61,742 nucleotides of DNA from an uncultured Chromatiaceae bacterium (GCA_937923175.1 CALALB010000052.1:1-61742), one strand, 5' to 3'. Counted from the stretch's first letter, positions 47,145 to 56,991 are shown. Notes: generated by a model from the letters alone, not told the origin. A program made the numbers and translations.

Positions 47145-47465
47145 TCGGCAAGTCGGAAGGGCCGAGATCTCGGTCCCGTCATTTTGGTGGATCATTCCAG
47201 CGCCTCATTCCTGCGTAGGCCGGAACCCAGAACCATGAAGGACACCAGGAGATTTTCTGGACCCCGACGGGTCCAATGGACAAGGCCTAGGCGGTCTGCC
47301 TAAACCCGGGCAGATTCACGAGGGCCCCGCACCTGGTCTGGATCCGCATCTCGCCGCTCGCCAGCACAGGGTAAGCTCGAGGGTCCATTTGGGGTATGAT
47401 CAGGGCAGATTTGACCGAGCGTCAGAGGCTGGCGTTCGATAGTGGCAATCAATCCAGGTGTGGTT
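47145..47465. other. Intergenic region with REP-like hairpin
   Basis: About 320 bases between hypF and the hemerythrin gene. TTCCTGCGTAGGCCGGAA at about 47,205-47,222 resembles the interspersed palindromes (CATTCCTGCG...GGCAGGAATCC type) common in proteobacterial genomes. No coding frame was supported. Confidence 0.45.
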
Positions 47466-47876
47466 ATGCTCAAAGAATGGTCCGAGGTCTATGCGATTGG
47501 CATCCCCGAGATCGATGAACAGCATCGAGGCTTTTTCGAGGTCGCTCATCGTTTGTATACCCAGATCCTCGATCGCGAGGGCCGGCAGGCCGTGGTCGAG
47601 GCCATCGCCTTTATGCGCAGCTATGCCAATCTGCATTTCCAGACCGAAGAGGCATTCATGCGCACCCATGCCTATCCCGGTCTTGCCGAGCATCAACGTC
47701 TCCATACCGCCTTTTTCCGCAGGCTTGATGAGCTTGAAAATGAGCTGATGATCTTCGGCCCCACCCAAGACCTCGCAGACCGCGCGCTCGACATCACCCA
47801 GGACTGGCTGATCGAGCATATCGCCGACGAGGACATGCTCTACGCCCTGCATGTCCGGGCTGAGGCCTCAGCCTAG
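47466..47876 (+). CDS. Bacteriohemerythrin
   Basis: A single-domain hemerythrin of 136 residues with a di-iron site that binds oxygen. The ligand pattern is complete: His and Glu in DEQHRGFFE, His and Glu in LHFQTEEAFM, HQRLH, and HIADEDMLY. Single-domain bacterial hemerythrins carry or sense oxygen; with an oxygen-sensitive hydrogenase nearby, oxygen protection is a reasonable guess but not shown. The ATG at 47466 is preceded by AGGTG at good spacing; an in-frame GTG at 47442 lacks one. Confidence 0.93.
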   Translation: MLKEWSEVYAIGIPEIDEQHRGFFEVAHRLYTQILDREGRQAVVEAIAFMRSYANLHFQTEEAFMRTHAYPGLAEHQRLHTAFFRRLDELENELMIFGPTQDLADRALDITQDWLIEHIADEDMLYALHVRAEASA

Positions 47877-48052
47877 GCAAGAATCCCAGCCCGATTGCAG
47901 GCTGCGCCTCAATTTGGGCGCAGGCGTGCCCACTAGAGCCTGCCAGGTCAGAATGCCGATCTCGCGCCGCAGGCATAAGCCCAGGGCCGCTGGCGACAAG
48001 CTTGGGACAGAGACGGCGGTAAGGCAATCTGCCGCAGCCCCCGCCCCAAGGA

Positions 48053-50095
48053 TCAGCCTATCCTCAACAGGGTTCGGCCAGCGCGCACGAGCGGTGAGGG
48101 CAGATGCCGTTTGAGCCATTGACGCCCACCATAGGGCAGGCTCAGCAAGAGTGCCTGCGGCCTAAGGGCGGCCAGGAGATGAAACGGCCATCTCAGGGGT
48201 GAGGCCAATAGGCGCTGCACATACCAGGGGCTGTTGGCGATGCTCCCCTCATACCAGCGGGTCAGGCGGGTGCGCGTTCTAGCCGGCCGCAACCGATAGG
48301 TCAGCGCCGCCCCCAGACTCAAAGGGGGGGCAAAGGGCAGCAGGCGTCCGGTCGGATCGGGCGAATAGGGAAAATCGCTGAGTGCCTGGGCTAAGAGAGG
48401 GGTGGGATGCGCGACCAGATATTCGAGCCGTTTGAATTGGCTCGGCATGAGTGTGATCTGCTCATCCGGCTTAAGCCAGCGCCCGAGCCGCTCGCTCATC
48501 CAGGCGATGCCCGCCCGAAACTCGGCAAGACCCCAGGCCCTGATCGCTCCACCCTCATCATTGAGGATCGGCTGAATCATCCCCCCCTGTTCCTGGTAGC
48601 CGAGGGTGCTGCCATGATCGGCGGCGGTGAAACATTCGAGGAGTTCACGCAGGGCGCTTGGGTCAGACCAGAAATGTCCCGGGCTAAAGGCGCAGGCCAG
48701 TTTGCGATTGCCTGAGTCATCGGCCTGGCCCCAATTCATCAGACCCCAATAAAGACCCAGGAACTCGACCGAGCCGGCAAAGAGGCTATGCAGGGTATCC
48801 TGGATGCTCCCGCTCCAGCCGATATCGACTAAACAGACCCGCTCGCCCGCCTGGATGCCTTCCTGGCGGAGATAGCCCAACAAATGGGCGCGCGCTTGGG
48901 CGCGTCTCTCAGCAAGCAGCGCCTGGAGTCTAGGATTGGTCATCAGAGAGGTGCGCAAACGGCGGCGGGCTGAGCGATCCAGCCGGGCATCGGGCGCCCT
49001 GGCAAGACCAGCAGCTGTGCCCAGCAATTCAAACGACTCCTCGGCGCTCAGGTTTAGCCGATAAGCCAGGTCACTCAAGGTCAGTTCGCCATGGGCGAGG
49101 AACAGCCAGTCTAGCCATGCCTGCTCATCCCGCTCGAGACAGCGCTGGCAGCTTAAGCGCGAGACATAGAGATAACGCGGCTTAGGTTCTTTGAGCCCAA
49201 GCTGGCGGGCGATCTCGAGCAGGACCTGACCATCGCGGGCCAGAAAATAGATCCGCTGGTATCCTCGAGCGCGTGCCTGCTCGAAGGCCCATTGCACGAA
49301 TGGGACCAAGACCGGCGCGGCATAGATGGCGCCAAGCCGAGCGCGCTCCGCGGCCAGGGTCAGACGGGCCTCGCGCATCAGCCCTGTCGCTAGCTGCCAG
49401 CCCAGGTCGTCCTCATTGGCACCGATGCGTTCATCGGCGGTGAGATGACAGTCATGAAACAGGCTCACCTGACAGCCGCGCGCCTGTGGGCTTTTGTAAT
49501 CGCTGAGCGGATTATCGCCGATGTGGACCATCTCTGGCGGCCTGACCCCCTCGACCTGCGCGACCTGGTCGAACAGCCGGCCCGAGGCCTTGTTAAGCTT
49601 GATCTCAGAAGAAAGATAAAGACTTGCCCGCGCGATGATCCCGGGGTCGATCCCAGCAAGCAGGCGCCTAAGGTCCTGGGGCCGCAGATACATATCCGAG
49701 ATCAGGGCGAGGCGTTTGCCCTCAGCTGCCAACTCATGAAAACGGGCGAGCGTCTCAGGAACCCCATACAAGACCTCAGACTCGATCTCCAGCTCAAGCT
49801 CGATCAAACGCTCGAGCTGGTCAGCATCCAGGCCATGCTGCTTCCCAAGCCAGGCATAGATTGCGGTCAGATCGATCTCCTCGATCTGCAGCTCGGCATC
49901 TGGGTCGGCGGCGCGCGCCGACTCCCGCGCTGACCATTCCGCTGCCACCCGCTCGCGGGCAAAGCGCTCGCAGAGGGTCGCGGGTAGCCCCTGAGGGGCT
50001 TGGCTTAGCCGCTGCTGCATGAGCACAAAGACGCCGCGCGGCGTGGCTACCCGGCGGCTTACCAGGGTATCGAAGACATCAAAGGTATGGATCAT
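48053..50095 (-). CDS. Large HAD-family hydrolase-like protein of the glycan locus
   Basis: A 680-residue protein. The N-terminal third is a HAD hydrolase: nucleophile Asp6 in FDVFDTL, motif II in LALISDMYL, motif III lysine in EIKLNKASG, and motif IV in HIGDNPLSDY. The rest (from about residue 260) is a second conserved domain with IYFLARDGQVLLEIARQL and LYVSRLSCQR. Such proteins are found in surface-polysaccharide loci and are usually annotated only as HAD hydrolases. A paralogue with a dead active site lies at 54,370-56,433 on the other side of the sugar genes. It is downstream of galE. Confidence 0.8.
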   Translation of the reverse strand: MIHTFDVFDTLVSRRVATPRGVFVLMQQRLSQAPQGLPATLCERFARERVAAEWSARESARAADPDAELQIEEIDLTAIYAWLGKQHGLDADQLERLIELELEIESEVLYGVPETLARFHELAAEGKRLALISDMYLRPQDLRRLLAGIDPGIIARASLYLSSEIKLNKASGRLFDQVAQVEGVRPPEMVHIGDNPLSDYKSPQARGCQVSLFHDCHLTADERIGANEDDLGWQLATGLMREARLTLAAERARLGAIYAAPVLVPFVQWAFEQARARGYQRIYFLARDGQVLLEIARQLGLKEPKPRYLYVSRLSCQRCLERDEQAWLDWLFLAHGELTLSDLAYRLNLSAEESFELLGTAAGLARAPDARLDRSARRRLRTSLMTNPRLQALLAERRAQARAHLLGYLRQEGIQAGERVCLVDIGWSGSIQDTLHSLFAGSVEFLGLYWGLMNWGQADDSGNRKLACAFSPGHFWSDPSALRELLECFTAADHGSTLGYQEQGGMIQPILNDEGGAIRAWGLAEFRAGIAWMSERLGRWLKPDEQITLMPSQFKRLEYLVAHPTPLLAQALSDFPYSPDPTGRLLPFAPPLSLGAALTYRLRPARTRTRLTRWYEGSIANSPWYVQRLLASPLRWPFHLLAALRPQALLLSLPYGGRQWLKRHLPSPLVRAGRTLLRIG

Positions 50096-50184
50096 CCGGG
50101 TTTACCGTTCGACTGTATCCTTGAAAGGGGTGAGACCCATGCTGTTCGCCCCGACCCTAAGGACTGCCTAGGATGCGGTTCGGA

Positions 50185-51168
50185 CTAAGCCGGGACCCTG
50201 GCTTGCTGATGCCAGCGCCAGGCATGGTCGATGATGGTCTCGAGCTCAGGGTAGCGGGGCCTCCAGCCGAGCTGATCCCGCGCCCTGCTCGCATCGGCAT
50301 AGAGCACCGGTGGATCCCCAGGTCGGCGCGGCCCGATTGACCGCGGGACGGCGCACCCCGCAAGACGCTCAACCGCAGCGATGACCTCGAAGACCGAATG
50401 CCCCCGGCCGGTGCCGAGATTCAAGGTGCCGCTTTCCCCACCAGCGCGCAGATAGGCCAAGGCCAGGACATGCGCCTCGGCAAGATCCGCCACATGGATA
50501 TAGTCGCGGATACAGCTGCCATCCGGGGTCGGATAATCATCGCCGAAGACCTGAAGCTCAGGTCCCTGGCCCAAGGCCGCCCGGATCGCGAGCGGGATCA
50601 GATGGGTCTCGGGGTGATGATCCTCGCCCAGCTCGCCCTCGGGATCGGCCCCAGCCGCATTGAAATAGCGCAGCGCAACCCAGTTCAAACCGTGCGCCTG
50701 CGCGAAATCGCCCAGCATGCGCTCGACCATCAGCTTGGATGCACCATAGGGATTGATCGGGCACTGGGGATGATCCTCGGTAATGGGCAGCTGGTCGGGG
50801 ATACCATAGATGGCACAGGTGCTGGAAAAGATCAGATGATGGATCCCATGATCGCGTAGCGCCTCGAGCAGGCTCAGGGTCCCAGCCACATTGTTGCGAT
50901 AATAGCGGCCGGGATCGCGCACTGACTCGCCGACATAGGCAAAGGCGGCAAAATGGATCACCGCCTGCGGCCGATAACGGGCGATGACCGCATCCAGACA
51001 GGCGCGATCGCCGATGTCCCCCACCGCAAGCGGCCCCCAGCGCACTGCCCACTCATGACCATAGACGAGATTATCGAGCACGATCGGCTGATAACCCGCC
51101 CGGCTTAAGGCCTTGCAGGTCTGGCTGCCGATATAACCGGCCCCGCCGGTGACCAGGACAGGGATCAT
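50185..51168 (-). CDS. galE: UDP-glucose 4-epimerase
   Basis: An extended short-chain dehydrogenase that converts UDP-glucose and UDP-galactose. The NAD-binding motif [16 protein letters not shown] is at the N-terminus, the catalytic SSTCAIYG serine is followed by the YGASK tyrosine-lysine pair, and [10 protein letters not shown] is a GalE signature. It has 327 residues. It overlaps the upstream UDP-glucuronate decarboxylase by 4 bases, so both provide nucleotide sugars for the same glycan. Confidence 0.94.
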   Translation of the reverse strand: MIPVLVTGGAGYIGSQTCKALSRAGYQPIVLDNLVYGHEWAVRWGPLAVGDIGDRACLDAVIARYRPQAVIHFAAFAYVGESVRDPGRYYRNNVAGTLSLLEALRDHGIHHLIFSSTCAIYGIPDQLPITEDHPQCPINPYGASKLMVERMLGDFAQAHGLNWVALRYFNAAGADPEGELGEDHHPETHLIPLAIRAALGQGPELQVFGDDYPTPDGSCIRDYIHVADLAEAHVLALAYLRAGGESGTLNLGTGRGHSVFEVIAAVERLAGCAVPRSIGPRRPGDPPVLYADASRARDQLGWRPRYPELETIIDHAWRWHQQARVPA

Positions 51169-52124
51169 GCCAACCTCCGGCGGATCAGATCCTCGAAATA
51201 GGCGATGGTCTGTTTAAGCCCCTCGACGAGCGGCACGCGTGGCTCCCAGCCGAGCAGCTCCCGGGCGCGGCTGATGTCCGGCTGACGCTGCACCGGATCA
51301 TCCGCCGGCAATGGGCGATGGACTAGGGGTGAGCCTGAGCCAGTGAGCTCGCGGATCAGCTCAGCCAGGGCGCGCACGCTGATCTCGGTTGGATTGCCCA
51401 GATTGATCGGCCCAGTGATCTCTGGGGGGCTGGCCATCAGGCGCAAAAAGCCCTCGATCATGTCATCGACATAGCAGAACGAACGGGTCTGGCTGCCATC
51501 GCCATAAAGGGTGATCGGCTCGTTCTTGAGGGCCTGGATGATAAAGTTCGACACCACTCGCCCGTCGTTGGGGTGCATCCCTGGGCCATAGGTATTAAAG
51601 ATACGCGCGACCTTGATCTCCAGACGATGCTGGCGGTGATAGTCGAAAAATAGGGTCTCGGCGCAGCGTTTGCCCTCGTCATAACAGGCGCGCGGCCCGA
51701 TCGGATTGACCCGGCCCCAATAATCCTCGGATTGGGGGTGACACTCGGGGTCGCCATAAACCTCGCTGGTCGAGGCCTGAAAGATCCGCGCCTTGGTGCG
51801 CTTGGCCAGACCTAGCATATTGATGGCCCCATGCACACTGGTCTTGGTCGTCTGAACCGGATCGAGCTGATAATGGATCGGCGAGGCCGGACAGGCGAGG
51901 TTATAGATCTCATCGACCTCCACATAGAGTGGAAAGGTGATGTCATGGCGCATGAGTTCGAAATGGGGATGGCCGAGCAGATGGCTGATGTTGTCCTTGG
52001 TAGCTGTGTAAAAGTTATCGACACACAGCACCTCGCAATCCTCAGCGATCAACCGCGCACATAATCGACTGCCGAGAAAACCGGCCCCACCGGTGACCAA
52101 GACGCGTTTATGGAGTGTTTTCAT
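51165..52124 (-). CDS. uxs: UDP-glucuronic acid decarboxylase (UDP-xylose synthase)
   Basis: An extended SDR enzyme that turns UDP-glucuronate into UDP-xylose. The NAD motif [13 protein letters not shown] is followed by [14 protein letters not shown] and the UXS hallmark [12 protein letters not shown]. The catalytic region has [15 protein letters not shown] and [14 protein letters not shown], and [20 protein letters not shown] is typical. It is 319 residues. Xylose in a surface glycan is the likely outcome. It precedes galE in the same transcript. Confidence 0.95.
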   Translation of the reverse strand: MKTLHKRVLVTGGAGFLGSRLCARLIAEDCEVLCVDNFYTATKDNISHLLGHPHFELMRHDITFPLYVEVDEIYNLACPASPIHYQLDPVQTTKTSVHGAINMLGLAKRTKARIFQASTSEVYGDPECHPQSEDYWGRVNPIGPRACYDEGKRCAETLFFDYHRQHRLEIKVARIFNTYGPGMHPNDGRVVSNFIIQALKNEPITLYGDGSQTRSFCYVDDMIEGFLRLMASPPEITGPINLGNPTEISVRALAELIRELTGSGSPLVHRPLPADDPVQRQPDISRARELLGWEPRVPLVEGLKQTIAYFEDLIRRRLA

Positions 52125-52174
52125 AGGTCCCTGCCCTAAGACTTACCGAGCGAGCTGATCAAGGGGCGCCAACC

Positions 52175-54286
52175 TTAGCCGCCACCCAACTCAGCCAGCC
52201 TTGGATAGCAAAGCAACACCAGGTCAGAAACCGGCGATTGGAGGTCCAGGCGCCTGAACGCAAAGTAATAGCCGAGATCCAGCGACCCGATCCAGGGCTT
52301 GATCTCGAAAAAGTCCTTGGGATGGTGATAGACGCTGACGATAAGCGCTGGGCGATAGCGTCTGAGCGTCCTGACTGCGCCGCGCAGGGCCTCAAACTCC
52401 AAGCCCTCGATATCGAGCTTGATCAGGATGGGATGCAGACCATGACGCTCGACCAAGGCATCGAGGGTCTCGAATCGCCCTCTGAGCCGATGCTCGCCGC
52501 CATGCGCGATGGTATCGCGAAAATCGGCCAGCAAACTGGTGCCCTGATCAGGGAAGTCGGCGGCGCCATGATGGCAGAGGGTGAATTCGCCCGGCTGCTC
52601 ATGCAAACCCAAGTCCTCAGCGAGGATCCGATCTGCCAATCCAAAGCGCTCGATATTGGCCTGCAGACGGCTGAAATTCGTTGGATCGGGTTCGAGCGCC
52701 AATACCCTCGCCCTAGGACAGGCATCGGCCAGCTGGATCGCTGAGTCACCGATGAAGGCACCGCCATCGATGATATCGCCCCCCCGCTGGATACGCGCCC
52801 GAATATCGCGCGGCAGGGCATTCAGTCCATACAGCGTGGCGAATACATCGGCCGACAACCAGGGGTATTGCTCGAGAAAGACCTGATAGCGCTGCGCCAC
52901 CAAGGGACGCGCCTGGGATTGGCGGAAGCGCTCGCGCGGGCGCCACAGCAGATCCTTATGCAAAAGAAAACGGCTGTAATCCCGGCAGGCAGGCAAATGA
53001 TCCAGATAGATACCGACAAAGGTCTCGACCAGGGCGCGATCGTCCTCAGACAGCCCCTGCTTGAGCCTGGCCAGGCGCTCTGGGAGCTGGGCGCGCTGGG
53101 CATCGAGATAGGCGCGCCAGAACTGCACCCAATAGGTGACCACATGTTGATAATTGTGCAATAGATCCCAGCAGCGCGGATCCATCAGCTGAGCGCCCAG
53201 GAAACGCCGTTTGAGCGCCTGGAAACGTGGGTGCTGGGTCAGCCGTCGGCGGGTGGTCTGGAGCATCTGGCGCAGGCGCGCCCGCCCGCCGCTCAGATAA
53301 CGCCTTGCCGTCAATTGCGCGGCCAACAGGCGATGGGCGCCGCGCCGATAAAGCGGCGAGGCAAAGAGGCGCTCATAAAAGCGCCGTGCCTCTGGATCGA
53401 GCAGCTCCGGATACTCGCGCACAAAGCGTTCTTCATCCGCAGACAGGCCCTCCAGGATCCCCAGATAGGCCAGATAGCGGAAGCGCGGTTCGATGTCGCG
53501 GGTCCAGAAATATTGCAGGCCCATCTTGTATTGCATGAAATCCCGAAAGACCGCCTCATAGACCCCTTGTTCGCGAAAATGCGCGATTCCCTCCTTGAAG
53601 ATCCGAAAGATATCCAGATGATGGCGCCCGCGATGCCACATGATCGAGCCCGGACGCATCCGATAGCGATAGAGCTTTTCCGGTAGGACGACGACCCGAT
53701 TGGCCGCTAGCAGCACCTTCCAGTGATAGACGTTGTCATCGAACTGCAGGCCGTCTGGAAAGCGAAAATCGTATCGATTGAGAAAATCAACCCGGAAAAA
53801 CTTAGACCAGGTGTAATGATAATGGAGGATATCGAGCTTCTGCTCGAGGGTGGTCTTGGGCTCGAGGTTCCAGGAGTCGAAGTCGTAATACCAGTTATCG
53901 AACTCCTGGGTCTCATCGAACATGATGTGCTGGAAGACGATGAAATCGGCGCCCGTGCGCTCGATCTCTTCCACGAGGCGGCGGATCGCGCCGGGACGCA
54001 GCATGTCGTCCGAATCGACATGCATGAGATATTGGCCGCGGACCTGACCCAAGGCGGTATTGCGGGTCGAGGCGAGTCCCCGGTTGGTCTGATGGACAAT
54101 CCGGATACGCGGGTCTTGGCGGGCATATTCCTCGAGGATCGCTGGCGACTCGTCGGTCGAGCCGTCATTGACACAGATGATCTCGAGATCCTGAAAGTCC
54201 TGCTCGATGATCGAGTCCAGACAGTCCCTCAGATAGGGCGCGACATTATAAACAGGCAAGGCGACGCTAACGGTAGGAGACGCCAT
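52175..54286 (-). CDS. Glycosyltransferase family 2 - FkbM methyltransferase fusion
   Basis: A 703-residue two-enzyme protein. Residues 1-230 are a GT2 (GT-A fold) glycosyltransferase: VSVALPVYNVAPYLRDCLDS, IICVNDGSTDES and the metal-binding DSDD in LMHVDSDDML. The middle (240-490) is helical and of unknown function. The C-terminal part (about 490-703) is an FkbM-type SAM methyltransferase: GGDIIDGGAFIGDSAIQLA, VLALEPDPTNFSRLQANI and LIKLDIEGLEFEALRGA. It may add a sugar and methylate the product. It is the first of the sugar genes in the minus-strand transcript, 50 bases before uxs. Confidence 0.88.
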   Translation of the reverse strand: MASPTVSVALPVYNVAPYLRDCLDSIIEQDFQDLEIICVNDGSTDESPAILEEYARQDPRIRIVHQTNRGLASTRNTALGQVRGQYLMHVDSDDMLRPGAIRRLVEEIERTGADFIVFQHIMFDETQEFDNWYYDFDSWNLEPKTTLEQKLDILHYHYTWSKFFRVDFLNRYDFRFPDGLQFDDNVYHWKVLLAANRVVVLPEKLYRYRMRPGSIMWHRGRHHLDIFRIFKEGIAHFREQGVYEAVFRDFMQYKMGLQYFWTRDIEPRFRYLAYLGILEGLSADEERFVREYPELLDPEARRFYERLFASPLYRRGAHRLLAAQLTARRYLSGGRARLRQMLQTTRRRLTQHPRFQALKRRFLGAQLMDPRCWDLLHNYQHVVTYWVQFWRAYLDAQRAQLPERLARLKQGLSEDDRALVETFVGIYLDHLPACRDYSRFLLHKDLLWRPRERFRQSQARPLVAQRYQVFLEQYPWLSADVFATLYGLNALPRDIRARIQRGGDIIDGGAFIGDSAIQLADACPRARVLALEPDPTNFSRLQANIERFGLADRILAEDLGLHEQPGEFTLCHHGAADFPDQGTSLLADFRDTIAHGGEHRLRGRFETLDALVERHGLHPILIKLDIEGLEFEALRGAVRTLRRYRPALIVSVYHHPKDFFEIKPWIGSLDLGYYFAFRRLDLQSPVSDLVLLCYPRLAELGGG

Positions 54287-54369
54287 GAGGATCGCTGCTC
54301 CAATTGAAAACTGCCTTATACCCCAGAGGCGCAGTCCATGGTAAACCGTTTAAGCCAATTTGGCCGACC

Positions 54370-56433
54370 CTAGGCCTTGCCCTGACGCAATCGCCACAGC
54401 GCCCTCCATTCATTCAGCCGCCGGCTCAAACCGGCTTTCAACAAAAGCAGACTATGGAATAGGTTAAGCGGGGTATGTTTAATGAATGACTTAAGCGCCT
54501 GGATCCTGGGCTGAAGTCTGAGGACCAGGCGCGCCAGCCCTTGGCTGCGCACCAGGGTTGCTTCATACCACTCGGTCATCAGCCGGCGCTCTTCATAACG
54601 CCGGCCAAAGGTATAGGCCAGGGCCTGGCGCCAATCGAAGGCAGGGGCTGCCTCGCGCAGGGCCAAATCGCAATGATCGCCCGAATAGGGGATGCGGCCC
54701 AGGGTCTCGGCAAGCAGGGACGAGGGGCGACGCATCAGTACCAATAAACGCGGCACAATGGCATCGAAATGCTCGGCCAGCAGAGGAAAACGCCCTGCCA
54801 GCTGGGCATATTCGGCAGCAAACCAGCCAGCGGCATTCAGAAACTCATCGATCCCCCAAGCGCGCAGATGATCGCCGGCATCGCGCAGCTGCGCCCGAAT
54901 GCGCCCATCAGCGCCCCGCGCATAGCCAGTGGTCTGACCATGATCGGCCTGGGCTAGCAGTTCGGCATGCAGGGCCACGAGATTGTCTTCTGCCTGATTG
55001 GGTCGGATGGCATAGGCGCTCTTGCGATTGCGACGGCTGGTATAGGGGGAGTAATGAAAGAGCCCGAAATAAAAGCCATGGATCTCGATCGCTGGCTGAT
55101 GGGCGGCGGCAATCTTATAGAGCGCATCCTGACTGCCGCCCATCCAGCCGATATCCACGATGCCGATTGGACCCTCAGCGAAAAAACCCTCCTGTTCAAG
55201 ATATTCGAGCAATAGAGCGCGCGCCTGGGCGGCCTTGGCGAGGATGGTAGCGCGCACTGCCGGCAGATGATCCAGCCGCTCGACCAATTCGGCAGCCAAG
55301 GCCACAGACAAGGGTGCATCCTCAGCGGGCAGACGCGCCCGCAGTTCAGGATCAATCTGGTTCAAGAGCTCGGCGGCGGTCATATCCAGACGCTCGGCGA
55401 GCATCGCAAGCGACAGGGTGGGGATGCGTTCGGTCAGCCAAGCATGCTCGCGCGGTCCGAGTTCGAAAACCGAGGGCAGACGAAAGGCGCGCCTTGAGCC
55501 ATAGAGATAACGCAGCTCGAGGGTCAAGCCGCGCGCCTGGGCGATCGCCTGGGCCAGGCGCAAAAAGATCATGCCATCGCGGGCGATGAAATAGAGACGG
55601 CGGATACCCCGTCGCTCTGCCTCCTCGAGGAGCCATTGGATAAAGCCATAGAACAGCGGGCCTGCCAATCCCGCCCCCAGGCGCGCCGGCCCGGCGGCAT
55701 GGGGATGCACCAGACGATAGGCCCTCGCCGTCCCTGCTACGAGCTGGGAAAACAGGCTATAGAGCTCGAGATAGGACCATTCGAGCTCAGAAAGCGCAGC
55801 GCCGGCATAGTGCTCAGCGGTACATCCCAATGCCCGCGGGACCCTGACATCCGACCAGGGATCATCGCCCAGATGGACAAGCTGGGCCGCACTAATCCCT
55901 TCAGCCTTAAAGACCGCGCGAAACAGCGCCCCGCTGGCCTTGGTCAATCCCAGATCGACTGCCGTATAGCAGGGACAGTCCGCAAGTCGCGTATCGATTT
56001 CCGAGAGCAGTTGCCTAAGCTCGGTGTTGCCCAACCAGCCATCCGAGATCAATATCACCCGCTCGCCGGCATCGAGCAGTCGATGGACGCGATCGAGGTT
56101 TTCAGGGATACCGAGCGAGAGGCTCTGAGTCGTCGCAAGCTCAAGCGCCTTGAGTGCAGCGGTCTGCTCTGGGGAGAGCCCATACTGCTCGGCGATACCC
56201 GCATAGATGGCATCCAGACCCATCGGCCTCAGACTCCCCTGGGGGTAACGAACCGCTCGTTCGACTCCCATCCGGATTGCGGGAAACTCCTCGATCAATT
56301 GGATCGGCAGGCCAGGGATCGACCCGAGATGGAGGGTCTGGCGCATCGCGCAAAACACCCCCGCAACAGTCGCCGTGCGTTGGGTCAGCAGGGTCTCGAG
56401 GATGGCGAATGAAAAAACCCGCTCGCGAGCCAT
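54370..56433 (-). CDS. HAD-family paralogue lacking the catalytic aspartate
   Basis: A 687-residue paralogue of the 48,053-50,095 protein. The N-terminal motif reads FSFAILETLL where the sister has TFDVFDTLVS: the nucleophile Asp is Ala10. The other motifs persist (VILISDGWLG, GLTKASGALF, LVHLGDDPWSD), and the second domain is alike (LYFIARDGMIFLRLAQAI, LYGSRRAFRLP). It is therefore probably a pseudoenzyme or a scaffold. The ATG at 56433 (MARERVFSF) is preferred over one at 56469. It ends 84 bases before the glycosyltransferase start and may lead its transcript. Confidence 0.78.
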   Translation of the reverse strand: MARERVFSFAILETLLTQRTATVAGVFCAMRQTLHLGSIPGLPIQLIEEFPAIRMGVERAVRYPQGSLRPMGLDAIYAGIAEQYGLSPEQTAALKALELATTQSLSLGIPENLDRVHRLLDAGERVILISDGWLGNTELRQLLSEIDTRLADCPCYTAVDLGLTKASGALFRAVFKAEGISAAQLVHLGDDPWSDVRVPRALGCTAEHYAGAALSELEWSYLELYSLFSQLVAGTARAYRLVHPHAAGPARLGAGLAGPLFYGFIQWLLEEAERRGIRRLYFIARDGMIFLRLAQAIAQARGLTLELRYLYGSRRAFRLPSVFELGPREHAWLTERIPTLSLAMLAERLDMTAAELLNQIDPELRARLPAEDAPLSVALAAELVERLDHLPAVRATILAKAAQARALLLEYLEQEGFFAEGPIGIVDIGWMGGSQDALYKIAAAHQPAIEIHGFYFGLFHYSPYTSRRNRKSAYAIRPNQAEDNLVALHAELLAQADHGQTTGYARGADGRIRAQLRDAGDHLRAWGIDEFLNAAGWFAAEYAQLAGRFPLLAEHFDAIVPRLLVLMRRPSSLLAETLGRIPYSGDHCDLALREAAPAFDWRQALAYTFGRRYEERRLMTEWYEATLVRSQGLARLVLRLQPRIQALKSFIKHTPLNLFHSLLLLKAGLSRRLNEWRALWRLRQGKA

Positions 56434-56512
56434 GGCCTCTGTGTCTTCAGAGCCGTCAAATCTTCTCACTCTGCAAGGAGTGTTGGGCTATTCTTCTTGC
56501 AGCTTCAGGCAT

Positions 56513-56541
56513 AAAAAAGGCCAATCGCTTGGATTGGCCTT
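56513..56541 (-). terminator. Rho-independent terminator of the tRNA operon
   Basis: On the minus strand AAGGCCAATC and GATTGGCCTT form a 10-bp stem with a 5-base loop, followed by TTTT. It lies 7 bases beyond the CCA end of tRNA-Lys. Confidence 0.9.
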
Positions 56542-56547
56542 GCGGTT

Positions 56548-56623
56548 TGGTGGGCCGTCAGGGATTCGAACCCCGGACCGATGGATTAAGAGTCCACTGC
56601 TCTACCAGCTGAGCTAACGGCCC
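56548..56623 (-). tRNA. tRNA-Lys(CTT)
   Basis: Acceptor GGGCCGT pairs with ACGGCCC; discriminator A and encoded CCA. The anticodon stem is GTGGA/TCCAT with loop CTCTTAA, giving anticodon CTT. It is the last gene of the Pro-Arg-His-Lys operon. Confidence 0.96.
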
Positions 56624-56636
56624 TTCAAACTCGACA

Positions 56637-56713
56637 TGGGGTGGACGATGGGGCTCGAACCCACGACCACAGGAGCCACAATCCTGTGCTCTACCAACTG
56701 AGCTACGTCCACC
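56637..56713 (-). tRNA. tRNA-His(GTG), copy 1
   Basis: Acceptor GTGGACG pairs with CGTCCAC, with the extra G at position -1 (56713) facing C73, the histidine identity pair. Anticodon loop TTGTGGC gives GTG. Encoded CCA. Confidence 0.96.
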
Positions 56714-56738
56714 ATGGTCGATCATCCTGGGTTGCGAG

Positions 56739-56815
<77 letters not shown>

Positions 56816-56861
56816 TCGATGGGCTGATGGTCGCATGTTCAGCGCACGTCACGAGCAACTT

Positions 56862-56938
56862 TGGTCGGGGTAGAGGGATTTGAACCCCCGACATCCTGCT
56901 CCCAAAGCAGGCGCGCTACCAGGCTGCGCTACACTCCG
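56862..56938 (-). tRNA. tRNA-Pro(TGG), copy 1
   Basis: Acceptor CGGAGTG faces TACCCCG, leaving an A-C mismatch at the fourth pair. All other arms are regular; loop TTTGGGA gives anticodon TGG. Encoded CCA. The 5' acceptor sequence equals that of copy 2 (57,670), whose acceptor is perfectly paired, so the mismatch may mark a join. Confidence 0.93.
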
Positions 56939-56962
56939 ACACTCGTCTCAGCGAGGCTGCGA

Positions 56963-56991
56963 ATGATACCGATGCTTAAAATATTCGTCAA
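56963..56991 (-). promoter_or_regulatory. Promoter of the tRNA-Pro-Arg-His-Lys operon
   Basis: On the minus strand TTGACG (56991-56986) and TATCAT (56968-56963) are 17 bases apart, an almost ideal sigma-70 promoter. The -10 ends about 25 bases before the tRNA-Pro 5' end. Confidence 0.75.
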
